NCBI GenBank assembly: GCA_027972325.1
Contig: JAPMOS010000330.1
Location: forward strand, 1 to 27,404
DNA from: Paratrimastix pyriformis
Taxonomy: Eukaryota > Preaxostyla > Paratrimastigidae
DNA length: 27,404 nucleotides
Direction of reading: 5' to 3'
Within the stretch, counting starts at the first letter, position 1. Each line of letters starts with the position of its first letter. The position numbers and the translations under genes are program-made. This document shows, piece by piece, positions 17,601 through 27,404 of this stretch. The notes under the pieces are model-generated. The model ran no database searches. It was not told the DNA's origin and worked only from the letters and a program-made list of their open reading frames with translations.

Positions 17601-19575
17601 GTGGTCGCCCCGCTTGTCCAGCTCCTGACGGCCCACCCCGACCTGCCCACCGCCAGCCCCGCCGTGGCCGAGCAGCTCCTCGGGGCAATCGTCAACCTGT
17701 CGGCGGGTAATTCCGAGAACAGGGCCTCGTTCGGGCGTGCCGGTGTGGTCGCCCCGCTTGTCCAGCTCCTGACGGCCCACCCCGACCTGCCCACCGCCAG
17801 CCCCGCCGTGGCCGAGCAGCTCCTCAGGGCAATCGTCAACCTGTCGGCGGGTAATTCCGAGAACAGGGCCTCGTTCGGGCGTGCCGGTGTGGTCGCCCCG
17901 CTTGTCCAGCTCCTGACGGCCCACCCCGACCTGCCCACCGCCAGCCCCGCCGTGGCCGAGCAGCTCCTCGGGGCAATCGTCAACCTGTCGGCGGATGGCG
18001 AGAACAGGGCCTCGTTCGGGCGTGCCGGTGTGGTCGCCCCGCTTGTCCAGCTCCTGACGGCCCACCCCGACCTGCCCACCGCCAGCCCCGCCGTGGCCGA
18101 GCAGCTCCTCGGGGCAATCGTCAACCTGTCGGCGGATGGCGAGAACACGGCCTCGTTCGGGCGTGCCGGTGTGGTCGCCCCGCTTGTCCAGCTCCTGACG
18201 GCCCACCCGACCTGCCCACCGCCAGCCCCGCCGTGGCCGAGCAGCTCCTCAGGGCAATCGTCAACCTGTCGGCGGATGGCGAGAACACGGCCTCGTTCGG
18301 GCGTGCCGGTGTGGTCGCCCCGCTTGTCCAGCTCCTGACGGCCCACCCCGACCTGCCCACCGCCAGCCCCGCCGTGGCCGAGCAGCTCCTCAGGGCAATC
18401 GTCAACCTGTCGGCGGGTAATTCCGAGAACAGGGCCTCGTTCGGGCGTGCCGGTGTGGTCGCCCCGCTTGTCCAGCTCCTGACGGCCCACCCCGACCTGC
18501 CCACCGCCAGCCCGCCGTGGCCGAGCAGCTCCTCAGGGCAATCGTCAACCTGTCGGCGGGTAATTCCGAGAACAGGGCCTCGTTCGGGCGTGCCGGTGTG
18601 GTCGCCCCGCTTGTCCAGCTCCTGACGGCCCACCCCGACCTGCCCACCGCCAGCCCCGCCGTGGCCGAGCAGCTCCTCAAGGCAATCGCCAGCCTGTCGT
18701 GGGGTAATTCCGAGAACACGGCCTCGTTCGGGCGTGCCGGTGTGGTCGCCCCGCTTGTCCAGCTCCTGACGGCCCACCCCGACCTGCCCACCGCCAGCCC
18801 CGCCGTGGCCGAGCAGCTCCTCGGGGCAATCGTCAACCTGTCGGCGGGTAATTCCGAGAACAGGGCCTCGTTCGGGCGTGCCGGTGTGGTCGCCCCGCTT
18901 GTCCAGCTCCTGACGGCCCACCCCGACCTGCCCACCGCCAGCCCCGCCGTGGCCGAGCAGCTCCTCGGGGCAATCGTCAACCTGTCGGCGGATGGCGAGA
19001 ACACGGCCTCGTTCGGGCGTGCCGGTGTGGTCGCCCCGCTTGTCCAGCTCCTGACGGCCCACCCCGACCTGCCCACCGCCAGCCCCGCCGTGGCCGAGCA
19101 GCTCCTCGGGGCAATCGTCAACCTGTCGGCGGGTAATTCCGAGAACAGGGCCTCGTTCGGGCGTGCCGGTGTGGTCGCCCCGCTTGTCCAGCTCCTGACG
19201 GCCCACCCCGACCTGCCCACCGTCAGCCCCGCCGTGGCCGAGCAGCTCCTCAGGGCAATCGTCAACCTGTCGGCGGATGGCGAGAACAGGGCCTCGTTCG
19301 GGCGTGCCGGTGTGGTCGCCCCGCTTGTCCAGCTCCTGACGGCCCACCCCGACCTGCCCACCGTCAGCCCCGCCGTGGCCGAGCAGCTCCTCGGGGCAAT
19401 CGTCAACCTGTCGTGGGGTAATTCCGAGAACAGGGCCTCGTTCTGGCGTGCCGGTGTGGCCGCCCCGTTGGTGGGGCTGCTCGCTGCCCACCCCGACCTG
19501 CCGGCCGAGCTCCTTCGGCTGATTGACGACTTGGTGCAGCAGATTCAACGTCAGGATCCCGCTCATGGCCAGTAG
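14657..19575 (+). CDS. CUE-CUE-protein kinase-ARM repeat protein, copy B (19 ARM units)
   Basis: Exons 14657-14707, 14765-14977, 15207-15283, 15397-16541 and 16672-19575 match copy A in phase and position. The two CUE-like units are DQLVLIF...ILNEMG and DQLVALF...MLQSM. The kinase has LGAGAFG, VVVK, HNDLKPAN, DLG, an intact GFMAPEV and DVYSMGCLLW, so it looks catalytically competent apart from HND in place of HRD. Exon 5 opens with a divergent helical repeat (ALVGLLKCPEAT) and then 19 ARM units, ending RQDPAHGQ. Two single C losses (near 18209 and 18512) break the frame inside the array. They fall in the runs CCCC and CCCCG, so consensus error is a real alternative. With these restored the protein would be about 1,463 residues. 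Ubiquitin-binding plus kinase plus ARM suggests a signalling or scaffold role; this is inference. Confidence 0.82.
14978..15206 (+). other. Intron 2 of copy B, with about 143 bp not in copy A
   Basis: Copy A's intron is 86 bp (2157-2242) and B's is 229 bp. The additional sequence (about 15030-15180) is AT-richer, with T-runs and an ACCCCACACCCACCCC stretch. No ends or coding identify it. It was lost from A or inserted in B. Confidence 0.75.
16870..19510 (+). repeat. Tandem ARM-unit array, 19 units of 141/144 bp
   Basis: Counted by the PLVQLL core near 16896, 17037, 17179, 17320, 17464, 17608, 17752, 17896, 18037, 18178, 18319, 18463, 18607, 18751, 18895, 19036, 19180 and 19321, plus the divergent last unit (PLVGLL, 19465). 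Several neighbouring units are identical or nearly so. Linker variants NSEN, DGEN and SWGNSEN recur in patterns that suggest multi-unit duplications. Confidence 0.93.
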
Positions 19576-20165
19576 CTTCCCCGTTCCCTCCTCGCCCGGA
19601 CCGACCGCACGTTCCCGGTTCGGCTCACGCCCAGGGCCGCCGCTTGCTGGTTCGCTGGCCCCCGCCCCAGCCGTGGCCCTTGTTTCACTCGCGACCCCTG
19701 TGACGTCCTCCTGGCGCCCACGTCCCCGACCCCCCAATGCGAGACCCGCGTCTTCGCTTCCCAACCTTCCCTTCCCCCTGTGGTCCCAATGCTCCTCTGT
19801 CCATGAGACCCGCGTCTTCGCTCTTCCCTTCTCCCTGAACGACGACCAGCTCGCTGGGCTCTTCTTCAGCGAGTTCCACGTCCAGTCCGCTCACGCTGGG
19901 GCCATCCGCCCCAACGGTGTCTCTCGTGACTTCGGCTTCGTTGAACTCGAAAACGCCTCATGAGGCCCAGCAGGCCGTCATCGCCACCCTCAATGGGGAG
20001 GTTGTTCTGGACTGTGTCCTCATGGTCCGGGTCGCTCGCGAGGTGGCCCCTCCCGTGGATGCCCCGCCGCCACCACCCCGCCCGCCACCCTGCCCGCCAC
20101 CCTGCCCGCCACCCTGCCCGCCACCCTGCCCGCCGCTGCTCCAGCTCCTGCTCACGACTCATTTG
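19565..20165 (+). pseudogene. RRM (RNA-binding) protein gene, broken plus-strand copy
   Basis: The region 19808-19960 encodes TRVFALPFSLNDDQLAGLF (RNP2 side) and RDFGFVELENA (RNP1). A four-base addition (CTCA, about 19958-19962) shifts the frame. The next part (EAQQAVIATLNG, VAREVAPPV) and a Pro/Cys-rich tail continue in another frame. The minus copy at 6026-6345 is in frame across this point, which argues the addition is secondary. A short local duplication (GAGACCCGCGTCTTCGCT at about 19741 and 19805) precedes the RRM. The ATG at 19565 inside the ARM stop region opens the frame, but whether it is used is unknown. Confidence 0.7.
20085..20136 (+). repeat. 12-bp minisatellite CCGCCACCCTGC
   Basis: About four to five units in the RRM tail, encoding PPPC repeats. 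The minus copy has a shorter Pro-rich stretch. Confidence 0.85.
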
Positions 20166-20224
20166 ACGCATGATCCGTCAGCCCGATGGAAACGAGCCCC
20201 CGCGCGTCCTTTTTCAACCCTCCC

Positions 20225-20740
20225 TTTGCTTTTCAACCCAATCTTGGCTACTTTCCAACCCTCTTTCCCATCACTCACCCCGAGTTGTCCACCACCACCC
20301 GCTGGACATTCCCTCACCCGAACTCTCTTTTCCTCTTTGCATTTTTTTTCAATCCTCTCTTTGTTTTTCAGCCCTCTCTCTCCACCTCCCAAAGACGAAG
20401 TCCAATGAATTGCCGCCTGGGAGACAATGGCCAGAACGACCGCGCGCACCATCTCCTCGAGCCTTCCTCCTCCACATCCATGCCTGATTCGCTCCCATTC
20501 ACACGTCCTTCACATTCTCATCCGTTTCGCTCCTCCTCTCATCCTCTTCACCGACCGCCCCCGCCTCAACGTGGGGGATAGCAGCCCGGACGGACCCCAC
20601 CCCCGCGGGTGCCCATGGCCCCAAGCCCACCCCGGCCACCCGGGCCACCCAATCTTGGCCGCTTTCCAACCATCCTCTTTCCCGTCACTCACCCCGAGTT
20701 GTCCCACCACCCGCTGGACCATTCCCTCTTTGTTCCCAGG
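20225..20740 (+). repeat. Local duplication in the RRM 3' flank
   Basis: The stretch CCCAATCTTGGC...TTTCCAACC...CACCCCGAGTTGTCC...CCCGCTGGA occurs at about 20237-20315 and again at about 20651-20733. The inverted copy (5870-5945) has it once, so the doubling arose in the plus copy. Confidence 0.82.
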
Positions 20741-22320
20741 TTTGTTGACAGAGAAGTGTTTGTTTGTGGCTGTCCTCTTTGACCTGCGGGGGGACGGCGC
20801 GGGGGGTGCGGCTGGCCCAGAGGATGCAGTTCTCGGGGGAGGATGCCCACCTGGACGGGCCGCCTGCAGGCCGCCCTGGGTGGGCCGGCGGGAGGGCCGT
20901 CCCACCCTTCGGCGCCATGGACATCCGTCTTCCTTTCTCTCCACCCTGCGGGAAGAGCATCATCATCCCGAACGATCATCTCTTTTGCCGACTGTCCAGG
21001 GGGACCAGCGGGTGGAAAGATACAAGATCCGGATGCGACCCCTGGGCTGGGGTGACATCAGCGCCCGCGGATTGGAGGGGAGTGAGGGACAGGCAGAGGA
21101 TCTGTGGGGGCGGCAGACCTCGGGGAGAGAGATCTCATAGAGAGATCTCATGCGCGATCTAAAGCCTTAAACATCTTACTACGGTGGAGGTTGTTGGTGT
21201 GGTCTGCCCCCCCCCCCCCCCTCACACACACGCACACACCATCCCATTTCCTCACTCTCTCGCCGTGAACCAACCGTTGCCTGCTGATGTGCACTCTCAT
21301 TCATTCTGCAAAAAGAAAACTCGAACAGCACGCGCCATCGAGTCATTCCGAGGGAGGGGAGCGTGTCGATGGCGGGGTTCTAGCGGGGTGGGAGGAGGGC
21401 GGGGAAGAGAGCGGGGGTCAGGCGCCTCTCAGCATGGTCCGGACAGCCACGACAAGCCTCGGATCGACATTGGGGAACCCCAGGAAGCGCTCCGGGCGAG
21501 GCCGGGCAGCCGCAAAGGAGGCCCGAGCACGCTGAAGTGGGGGCGCGGGGAGAAGGGATGAGGTGTCAGAGGGGAGGGAGGGAGGACAGGATGGTGGAAG
21601 ACCGACCTTCGTATGTCCAGTCTCCGGCGCCCCCGATGAGGCACAGCCCCCGGAGAAGGTCTCCTTCACGATCTCTCCGTGGATCCGAGGAGCGGGCCCC
21701 GCGGCCGGTTGGGACTGGGGCTGCTGCTGCGACTGCTGAGCGGAGGGAGAAGGCGCGGGGAGTGCGGACGGCTCGGGGTGGGTGGGGGTGGTGGCTCTCT
21801 CCTCGTGGCGGAACTGGAACCGGCGTGGGGCGGAGCACACTTGGCTATGTGGCCCAGACGCAGGACGGGCCAATCGGGCGTCAGCGCCTCGTCGGGAACG
21901 AGCAGATAAAGGAGGCCTCGTGGGAACGGATGATATACGCCGAGTTTGTGGGGGTGATCGCGTCGTCCTGAGGAGATCAGATCGCAGATCGGTGGACGGG
22001 TGTGTGCACGGACCTCACCGACCGACGGCCCGGGAACGCTGGAGCGAAGAAGAGGTGATGGTTGATCTTTTCTTCGGCCTGAATTCGGAGGGGATCCTCG
22101 CAGAACGATAGATGCATGAGGCCCAGCATGGGAAAGGCAGATGAATCCAAGCCAAAAAGGACAGTATGAAGGTCATAATATTGTCATTGCCCCACTGCTT
22201 TCGCCGCAGCAGGAGCATCCTCTGCGAATCTGGTCGGGGTTAGCCTGCGAGAGAGACGCACACGTGGGGGATGAAAACCCGCCCGTAGCGATGCGCTTTC
22301 CGGTTGACGTTTTGACGAAA
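20740..22320. other. Unresolved stretch with exon-like pieces
   Basis: Protein-like pieces appear without a consistent gene. Plus strand: 20998-21080 (GDQRVERYKIRMRPLGWGD) after a CAG acceptor-like site, 21840-21971 (GRQRLVGNEQIKEASWERM, stop TGA), and 22030-22111 (ERWSEEEVMVDLFFGLNSEG). Minus strand: about 21535-21421 (ERFLGFPNVDPRLVVAV) and about 22125-21900. Both strands are open because of high GC. The 20912-21017 portion recurs at 25230-25335. A C-run with CA units is at 21210-21240. One or more small spliced genes may lie here. Confidence 0.35.
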
Positions 22321-22328
22321 CAGCAAGA

Positions 22329-24702
22329 ATGGCAACCACAAATGCAATTCGCCGCCGCAGAAGAAAATCAGATCAAGACGACCAGCCCCCAATCGTCCCG
22401 CCGTCCATCATCCTGCTTCGCCTGCCCCCTGATCTGCTTCCGATCCTTGTCGAGGTCTCCGACGCGCCGCTCCAGACATACACCCGGTTTCTGGGCCTGT
22501 GCCACGCCACCCGCACAGCCGTCCGGGGCGCCCCCCGCGAGCTGGCCTTCTTCGATGACGGTGCCGATGATGAGGGCGAGGACCCGCTGATCCGCCAGGT
22601 GACGACTCCCACGGCCGATGCCCTGGCGGCCCTGGTGGGGCCCTGCAAGGGGCTGGTCAAACTGACCCTTGGAGACCCTGCCCGGGCACTGGGGGGGTGA
22701 TGCCGCCGCCTGGGTGGACGAGGCCTTCGCGGGTCACAACCACCTGGCCGTGCTCGAGGTCACCGCCATCATGTCGGCTGTGGCCCGCATCGTGTGCCAC
22801 CTCCACGGGCTGGAGGAGATTCGCCTGCTGAGGGCGGGGAACCACGACTTTGACCTCTGTGACTTTGCCGGGCCCCTTCTGGCCGCCCTGGGCCGATCCT
22901 GCCCGCGGCTCCGGCTGCTGCACATGGACCTGGGGGCAATCTTCCCTGGCGCCGCCCTGCAAGGGCTGGCCCCCATCGCGGGCACCCTCGAGGATGTCCA
23001 GGTTCCCCTTCAGATTTCGGACGACGCATGCTGCGAGGAAGAACGAGTGAACAATGAGGCTGGCGTGGCCTTCTTGCAGAGCCTGGCCTCGGTGCGGAAG
23101 CTCTCGCTTTTCCAGTGCCCTGCCGAGATCCTGCGGCCCCTCGCCCCCCAGCTGACCCACCTCGGGGTTTCCTCGTGTTGTTGTACCAGGGCGCCAGCCG
23201 ACGAAGGTCTCTGCCACCTGGAACGGTTGGAACTCCCCAGCTTGTGTGTGGACTCCATGGACGGGATGGCCGCCCTTGCCCGGCTGCTGACCGCCAACAC
23301 GACCACCCTCCGCACCGTCAGCCTCCAGCTTTTCCTGCGTGAGAAAACGGGACTGAGCCCCTTGCTGGGCTTGTTGGATGGGCTGCCCCATCTGACTGGC
23401 CTCACGTTGATCCTGGATGAGGTGCCTTCCCGGGCCGCCGTCTTTGGGGCCCTGCCGACGGGGCTGCTCGATCGGCTGGAGCAGCTCAACCTCGACCTTG
23501 GCGGCCAGCCCCCTCGCGGTGAGACCCACGACACAATCCGCATCGCCAGCAGGCGCCTCCGGATGTTGCGCTTGGATTTCCGTTTCCAGAACTGGAACTA
23601 CCTCACAGACGCCCCCATCCTGGAGCTGGCCTGCCCCCGCCTGGAGGCGCTCACCCTGCCCAAGTCGGTTGGCAGCGCCATCAAGGAGCTGGTCATGGAG
23701 TGCCCCCAGCTGTGCTCGATCGAGGGGCTGCCGACTTCCAGTCGGAACCGCTGGACGGCCATGCCCCACCTGGTGCGGGTGCGGGGGCGCTGTCTCTGGG
23801 GTTCCCGGAAAGACACCTCGCAGTGGTGCCCGTCGTTGGACTGGCCCCAGCTGCTGGAGGGGTCGCCCCGCCTGCGCCGGTTGCCCAAACTGATCCCTGG
23901 CGAGCCGGCCGCCCTCGCCCAGCTGCTCGAGGCGCACTCGCTGACCCGGCTGTCGCTTGCTGTGTCCCCCAGCGCCCTGCCCAGTCTGCACGGCACCCGA
24001 TCGGGGGGTTTGCGCGCCCTGCGGCTGCCCGCCCAGCTCGAGCGCCTCGAGGTGACCTTCGTCTTTGACTGGAGGGACCGCGACACGGCGTCCCCCGTCC
24101 TGCGGGTGGAGGCCGCTGGGCTGCGCGCGCTCACAGTCCGCCTGGAGCTGCATGGCGACTCCCTTCCGCATCGGCCGGCCCTGAGCGTCTGCTGTCCGGC
24201 CTTGGTGGCCTTCGATGCTGACCTGTTTTGGCTGCGCTCGTTTGCCCTGATCGGTCAGCATCCGCCGCTGCTCAACCTGGCCCTCAGTGCCACCCAGTCA
24301 CCGCCATCAGAGGCTGTCACCGCGGGCCTGTCGGATTGCCTGCAGGTGGCCGCCGCCACCCTGCGGCGGGTCTCCCTGTGCGGGACCGGCTTCTCGAAAT
24401 GGCCCCGGTTGGCCACAGCCCTGGGGCGGCTGTCACAGCTGGCCGTGCTCCACCTGGCTGGCCTGAGCGCCGATGAAGAGGTGGCCCTGGCCTGTCCCCA
24501 TCTCAGGCGGCTGTGCCTCGGGGGCGCTCGACTGCCCGCTGCTGGAGACATCCTGTTTTCGCAGACCGTCTATGCCACCGCGGAGCGGTTCGAGCTGGCC
24601 GGGCCCGTCCCGCCCCACCGGCGCCCGCAATGCCCCACGGTGAGATTCGACGAACTGGCCAAGCGGTTCCCCTGGCTGCGGCAGCTCCCCCGCACCCCGT
24701 AA
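22329..24702 (+). CDS. F-box-like leucine-rich-repeat protein (one frameshift)
   Basis: The ATG at 22329 opens a frame with a basic N-terminus (IRRRRRKSD). An F-box-like helix region follows (LLRLPPDLLPILVEV...FLGLCHATRTAVRG, residues about 27-70), then LVGPCKGLVKLTLGDP, which begins the leucine-rich part. At 22691-22697 a run of seven G throws the frame. The next frame continues at once with GGDAAAWVDEAF and runs to the stop at 24702 with irregular LRRs (LAVLEVTAI, RLRLLHMDLG, LERLELPSL, LEQLNLDLGG, LARLRRL-type motifs). One G fewer would give about 790 residues in a single exon. F-box/LRR proteins of this style often select substrates for ubiquitin ligases, but no SKP1 contact can be shown here. 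The G-run makes a consensus error likely. Confidence 0.8.
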
Positions 24703-25046
24703 TTCGTAATCCACTCCATCCTCCTCTTCAAGCGCCCCTCTTTTTCGTTCTCGTTTCTCCATTGCTCTGTGGTGCCAAGATGGGATGGTCTTTGACAATA
24801 ACAATCCCTCGAGCCTGAACCACGACCGCCTGAGTCACACAATGGCAGGCGATGGCGGGAGGTGATGGAGCGAGTGCACACGTCCGGAGGTCCGAATGAG
24901 TGGAGTGGAGCCGAGTTGAGCAGTACCCGATAGAAGAACGGGGCCTGCTGTCAGTGAGCCGCCAAGGCGCGTTGGCCGTCCCACTTATATGGAGTTGCTC
25001 ACATGGGGCCATCGGTGGGCTGCCGTCCTTGTCCACGTCCATGGGC

Positions 25047-25335
25047 CGTTTGGTCGGCTCCCCTGCGTTGCTGGCCCTCCCCCTGCCCTCCTGCAGCCTG
25101 GCGATGACCTGCGACCCCTGGCGGAGGCCTGATTGCCGCCCTGATGGACGTCTGCACCGCTCGGCACAGGCTTTTCGTGACTCTTCCGTCCCTCCACCCC
25201 TCGCCGTGGGAATCCGCTTCCCTCCACCCGCCATGGACATCCGTCTTCCTTTCCCTCCACCCCCCGGGAAGGCATCATCACGAACAAATTCTCTTTTGCC
25301 GACTGTCCAGGGGGACCAGCGGGTGGAAAGGGGGG
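25047..25335. repeat. Dispersed-repeat copy, mosaic of two others
   Basis: The first half matches 411-540 (TTTGGTCGGCTCCCCTGCG...CTCGGCACAGGCTTT). The second half matches 20912-21017 (CCATGGACATCCGTCTTCC...CTTTTGCCGACTGTCCAG, GGGGACCAGCGGGTGGAAAG). Confidence 0.8.
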
Positions 25336-25392
25336 GGCCCCCGGTGGGGGCGATGAGCGGGCGGGTATCAAAGGAGGGGAACGAGCAGGGAC

Positions 25393-25415
25393 GGGGGGGG
25401 GGGGGGGGGGGGGGG
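25393..25415. repeat. Poly-G run (23 G)
   Basis: Uninterrupted G homopolymer in intergenic DNA. Confidence 0.95.
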
Positions 25416-25611
25416 ATGTGGCCGGGGGCCCAATCGCGCAGTTTTCGGGCGCGAAGGGGTGGGACAAGGCAGGGCACATGAGCGGCCGCTGGGTGATGTG
25501 TGCGGTGAGGGGAAAAAGCCTACCTGCCCCTCCGGCAAGGACGGCATCAGGGGTGGGGTGGGGTGGGGTTGATATCGACATGGCACCAAAGGGGTATGGT
25601 GGGCACGCTGC

Positions 25612-25745
25612 TTAGACGTAGTAGTTGAGGGAGGACTTCTTCTTGGCCTGCACCTGTGAGATGCCCTCGACGAAGTCCTGGTGCAGCAGCTCCGTGCCGC
25701 CACGCCGCAGGGCAAGCATACCGGCCTCCACACAAACGGCCTGCG

Positions 25746-25844
<99 letters not shown>

Positions 25845-26496
25845 GTGTGTGTGTGTCGATCAGTAGGCTCATTCTGGGTGCCACTACACTTTCCGGATCC
25901 ACTCCCCGTCTCGTGGGGATGGACCGTTTTCTTTCTTCGTCCTGTCCCTACTTCTGCTCCCCCCACACTCTCCACACCCCGGCCCCGTCCCGTCCCGTCC
26001 CGTCCCGTCCCGTCCGTCCCGTTCTTCACCGTGCCCCTCTGTGCTACGTGCGGCCTGTCCTGGTCGTGCTGCCCCTACGTCCCGTCCCTGGTGCGCCGTC
26101 CCGTCCCGACCCGTCCCGTTCGTTGCCCGTCCCGTCCGTCGTCGATGCTCGCCATCGACATTCTACTTGCGCACCCAATCGAAAAGGTCTGTGTCATATG
26201 CTCCGATTGCCCCTTGTCTTGCCTGTGTCGGGGACCCCTTTGGCGCGACACATGCTGCTGCCGTGCGATGTGGTGAGAGCGTGAGCTGTCCATCCACACC
26301 ATGTGACGGATCCCTTGTGGGTCCTGATTTCCGGTCTCGGATGTTGACGTGCTCTTCCGCCTGAGCGCTTTGCCGTTGACTGACCCTTGTTCGCTGCCGC
26401 CTGCTTGCGTATGTTGGCTTGGTGGACACTGCTTGACTATGGCGCTTCCCTCGTGGACTGTGCCTACATTTCTTGCGGTGTCTCTCTTCCCTCTTT

Positions 26497-26549
<53 letters not shown>

Positions 26550-27060
26550 TGTGTGTGGGGGGTGGGGGGTGAGACAATGGTTCGGTCAGGTGGGATCGTT
26601 CCACAGGCAGATTCAGCACATGCAGCCCCAGCCCACCGCCACCACCACCCCTGCACCACCCCTGCACCACCGCCAGCATCGTCATCCCAGTCATCATCCC
26701 AGTCATCATCCCAGTTCATCATCATCCCAGTCATCATCCAATCATCATCACCAACATCAACATCATCAACATCATCACCAACATCATCACCGCCCTCACC
26801 ACCGCCACCACCTGCACGTCCGGGGGTGTGTCGGCGACCTTGAGCATGGCCCCGTTGAAGTCGTCCGTGCTCCGGGCGAGCTCGTCGTAGTTGACGTCGG
26901 GCGAAACAGTCATGTGGCGCGTGGATGCTGAGAATCTGGGCGCGGGCCGTCAGGTTGGGCAGGGGCAGCTCGATCTTGCGGTCGATACGGCCCGACCGCA
27001 GCAGGGCAGGATCGAGAAGCTCCACGCGGTTGTTGGCGGCGATGACCTGCGCACACACAA
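25612..27060 (-). CDS. 26S proteasome ATPase Rpt5-like, 3' end (5' part outside the window)
   Basis: Two minus-strand exons are visible. About 27060-26840 encodes [42 protein letters not shown], then [19 protein letters not shown] in another frame, ending at a GTCGCC donor. The last exon (25740-25612) encodes [34 protein letters not shown] and TAA. The order and the LNYYV end (an HbYX-type tail that docks into the 20S alpha ring) fit Rpt5/PSMC3, a hexameric AAA unfoldase subunit. Between IHA and HMTVSP two bases appear to be missing, so this copy is frameshifted or miscalled. AANNR replaces the usual AATNR. The intron of about 1.1 kb holds LINE copy 2 inside (TG)n. A degraded inverted relative lies at 5175-5605. 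Confidence 0.83.
25748..25857. repeat. (TG)n array, left of LINE copy 2
   Basis: TG repeats with one GCG interruption near 25840. It lies in the Rpt5 intron, close to the acceptor of the last exon. Confidence 0.95.
25858..26500 (+). mobile_element. LINE copy 2 (3' UTR only, about 640 bp)
   Basis: Nearly identical to the reverse complement of 7101-7735. It is 5'-truncated at GATCAGTAGGCTCATTC and ends GCGGTGTCTCTCTTCCCTC, then TTTTCAATG and (TG)n. It contains the CCCGT-unit array (about 25984-26025). It carries no coding part. It is flanked on both sides by (TG)n and is antisense to the Rpt5-like gene. Confidence 0.9.
26501..26558. repeat. (TG)n array, right of LINE copy 2
   Basis: TG repeats with a GGTG interruption, then GGGG-rich sequence that matches the C/CA tract at 5546-5587 in reverse complement. 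Confidence 0.95.
26630..26815. repeat. ATC/ACC-rich satellite in the Rpt5 intron
   Basis: CATCATC, CACCACC and CAACATCATC units. It corresponds in inverse orientation to the GATGAGG-type stretch at 5405-5510. Confidence 0.8.
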
Positions 27061-27404
27061 CCAGAGTGTCCGCAGCAGAAGAAGAGGATGATGAGGGGAT
27101 GAAGTGGCTGTGGAACACGGATGGATGGGGGGCCTTCGTCACCCCCCGTGATCGCCCCAACCACATCCCCAAGATCCGATCTTGCTGTTATCTGCGCACC
27201 CTGACCATTATTACCCCCAGAGGTCGCCCCCCACCACATCCCACCCGAATCATGTGCCAGCCACCCCTGACCCCACCACGAGACACCGATTGATCACCAC
27301 CACCACACACACCGCCTGGTCACCCACCCGCCCGCCGCCCGCCGCCCGCCCGCCCACCGCCCACCCACCCACTTGCAGGTCCCCGCACATCCACCCACAC
27401 CCAC
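27061..27404 (-). other. Upstream intron of the Rpt5-like gene
   Basis: Begins at the GCGCAG acceptor (minus) and shows no exon before the window edge. The stretch to about 27142 is shared with 5175-5205 except for a deletion there of about 65 bp. The far end is a CCACC/CCCGCC-type low-complexity stretch. Confidence 0.6.

Larger units (their letters stand above)
12763..19596 (+). repeat. Segmental duplication, copy B
   Basis: Direct copy of 1-5174, starting with a (CA)10 tract. It is longer because it has ten more ARM units, a 143-bp longer intron 2 and about 150 bp (13901-14045) absent in A. Its kinase exon has an additional 39-bp duplication near 16440-16490. Confidence 0.93.
24703..25611. 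other. Intergenic, with dispersed-repeat pieces
   Basis: Lies between the 3' ends of the LRR gene (+) and Rpt5 gene (minus). It contains the repeat shared with 405-560 (25047-25175), the repeat shared with 20912-21017 (about 25228-25335) and a 23-G run (25393-25415). No gene seen. Confidence 0.7.

Noticed and set aside
15500-18490. 996-residue minus-strand frame across kinase and ARM array
   Set aside because: It is the antisense shadow of the GC-rich plus-strand gene. The plus frame has kinase motifs and ARM structure and the minus frame has neither.
21120-21160. GAGATCTCATAGAGAGATCTCATG as a regulatory or tRNA-like hairpin
   Set aside because: It is only a short direct/inverted repeat of AGATCTCAT with no cloverleaf or known site around it.
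22657-24261. 534-residue minus-strand frame across the LRR gene
   Set aside because: Low-complexity Gln/Gly/Arg composition; the plus strand carries clear leucine-rich repeats.

Overview
This is nuclear DNA of a eukaryote. The evidence is spliced genes with short introns, a proteasome ATPase, protein-kinase, armadillo (ARM), RRM and leucine-rich-repeat domains, a non-LTR retrotransposon, and long (CA)n/(TG)n arrays. The DNA is GC-rich in coding regions and looks like a free-living protist. A free-living metamonad such as Paratrimastix would fit the protein style, but that is an inference from memory and was not tested.

Layout. (1) 1-5174 and 12763-19596 are direct copies of one segmental duplication (copies A and B). 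Each carries a repeat-rich 5' flank and one gene encoding two CUE-like domains, a Pro/Ala linker, a protein kinase and a tandem ARM array. The array has 9 units in A and 19 in B. (2) 5175-5605 is a decayed fragment of a proteasome Rpt5 gene. It is an inverted relative of the Rpt5 3' end at 25612-27060 (minus). (3) 5606-6350 is an inverted, decayed copy of the RRM-gene block at 19597-20930. (4) About 6356-12386 (+) is a multi-exon gene for a coiled-coil protein ending in a C1q/TNF-like domain. One of its introns is about 3.5 kb and holds a 5'-truncated LINE (minus) between long (CA)n arrays. (5) 19597-22320 holds a broken RRM gene and a stretch I could not resolve. (6) 22329-24702 (+) is an F-box-like/leucine-rich-repeat gene with one homopolymer frameshift. 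(7) 25612-27060 (minus) is the 3' end of an Rpt5-like gene. Its last intron contains a second LINE copy inside a (TG)n array.

Four points stand out. The LINE has a CCHC motif and a restriction-like endonuclease, and all three copies abut (CA)n/(TG)n; the Rpt5 fragment at 5175-5605 preserves the corresponding empty site. The ten 5' splice sites inferred from reading-frame continuity all begin GTC. Several introns carry partial copies of the neighbouring exon edge. The two-CUE/kinase/ARM gene has a variable, nearly identical ARM array.

Many genes carry one- or two-base frameshifts in C or G runs. From sequence alone I cannot tell pseudogenes from consensus errors. There is no sign of a bacterial operon, CRISPR array, tRNA or rRNA.
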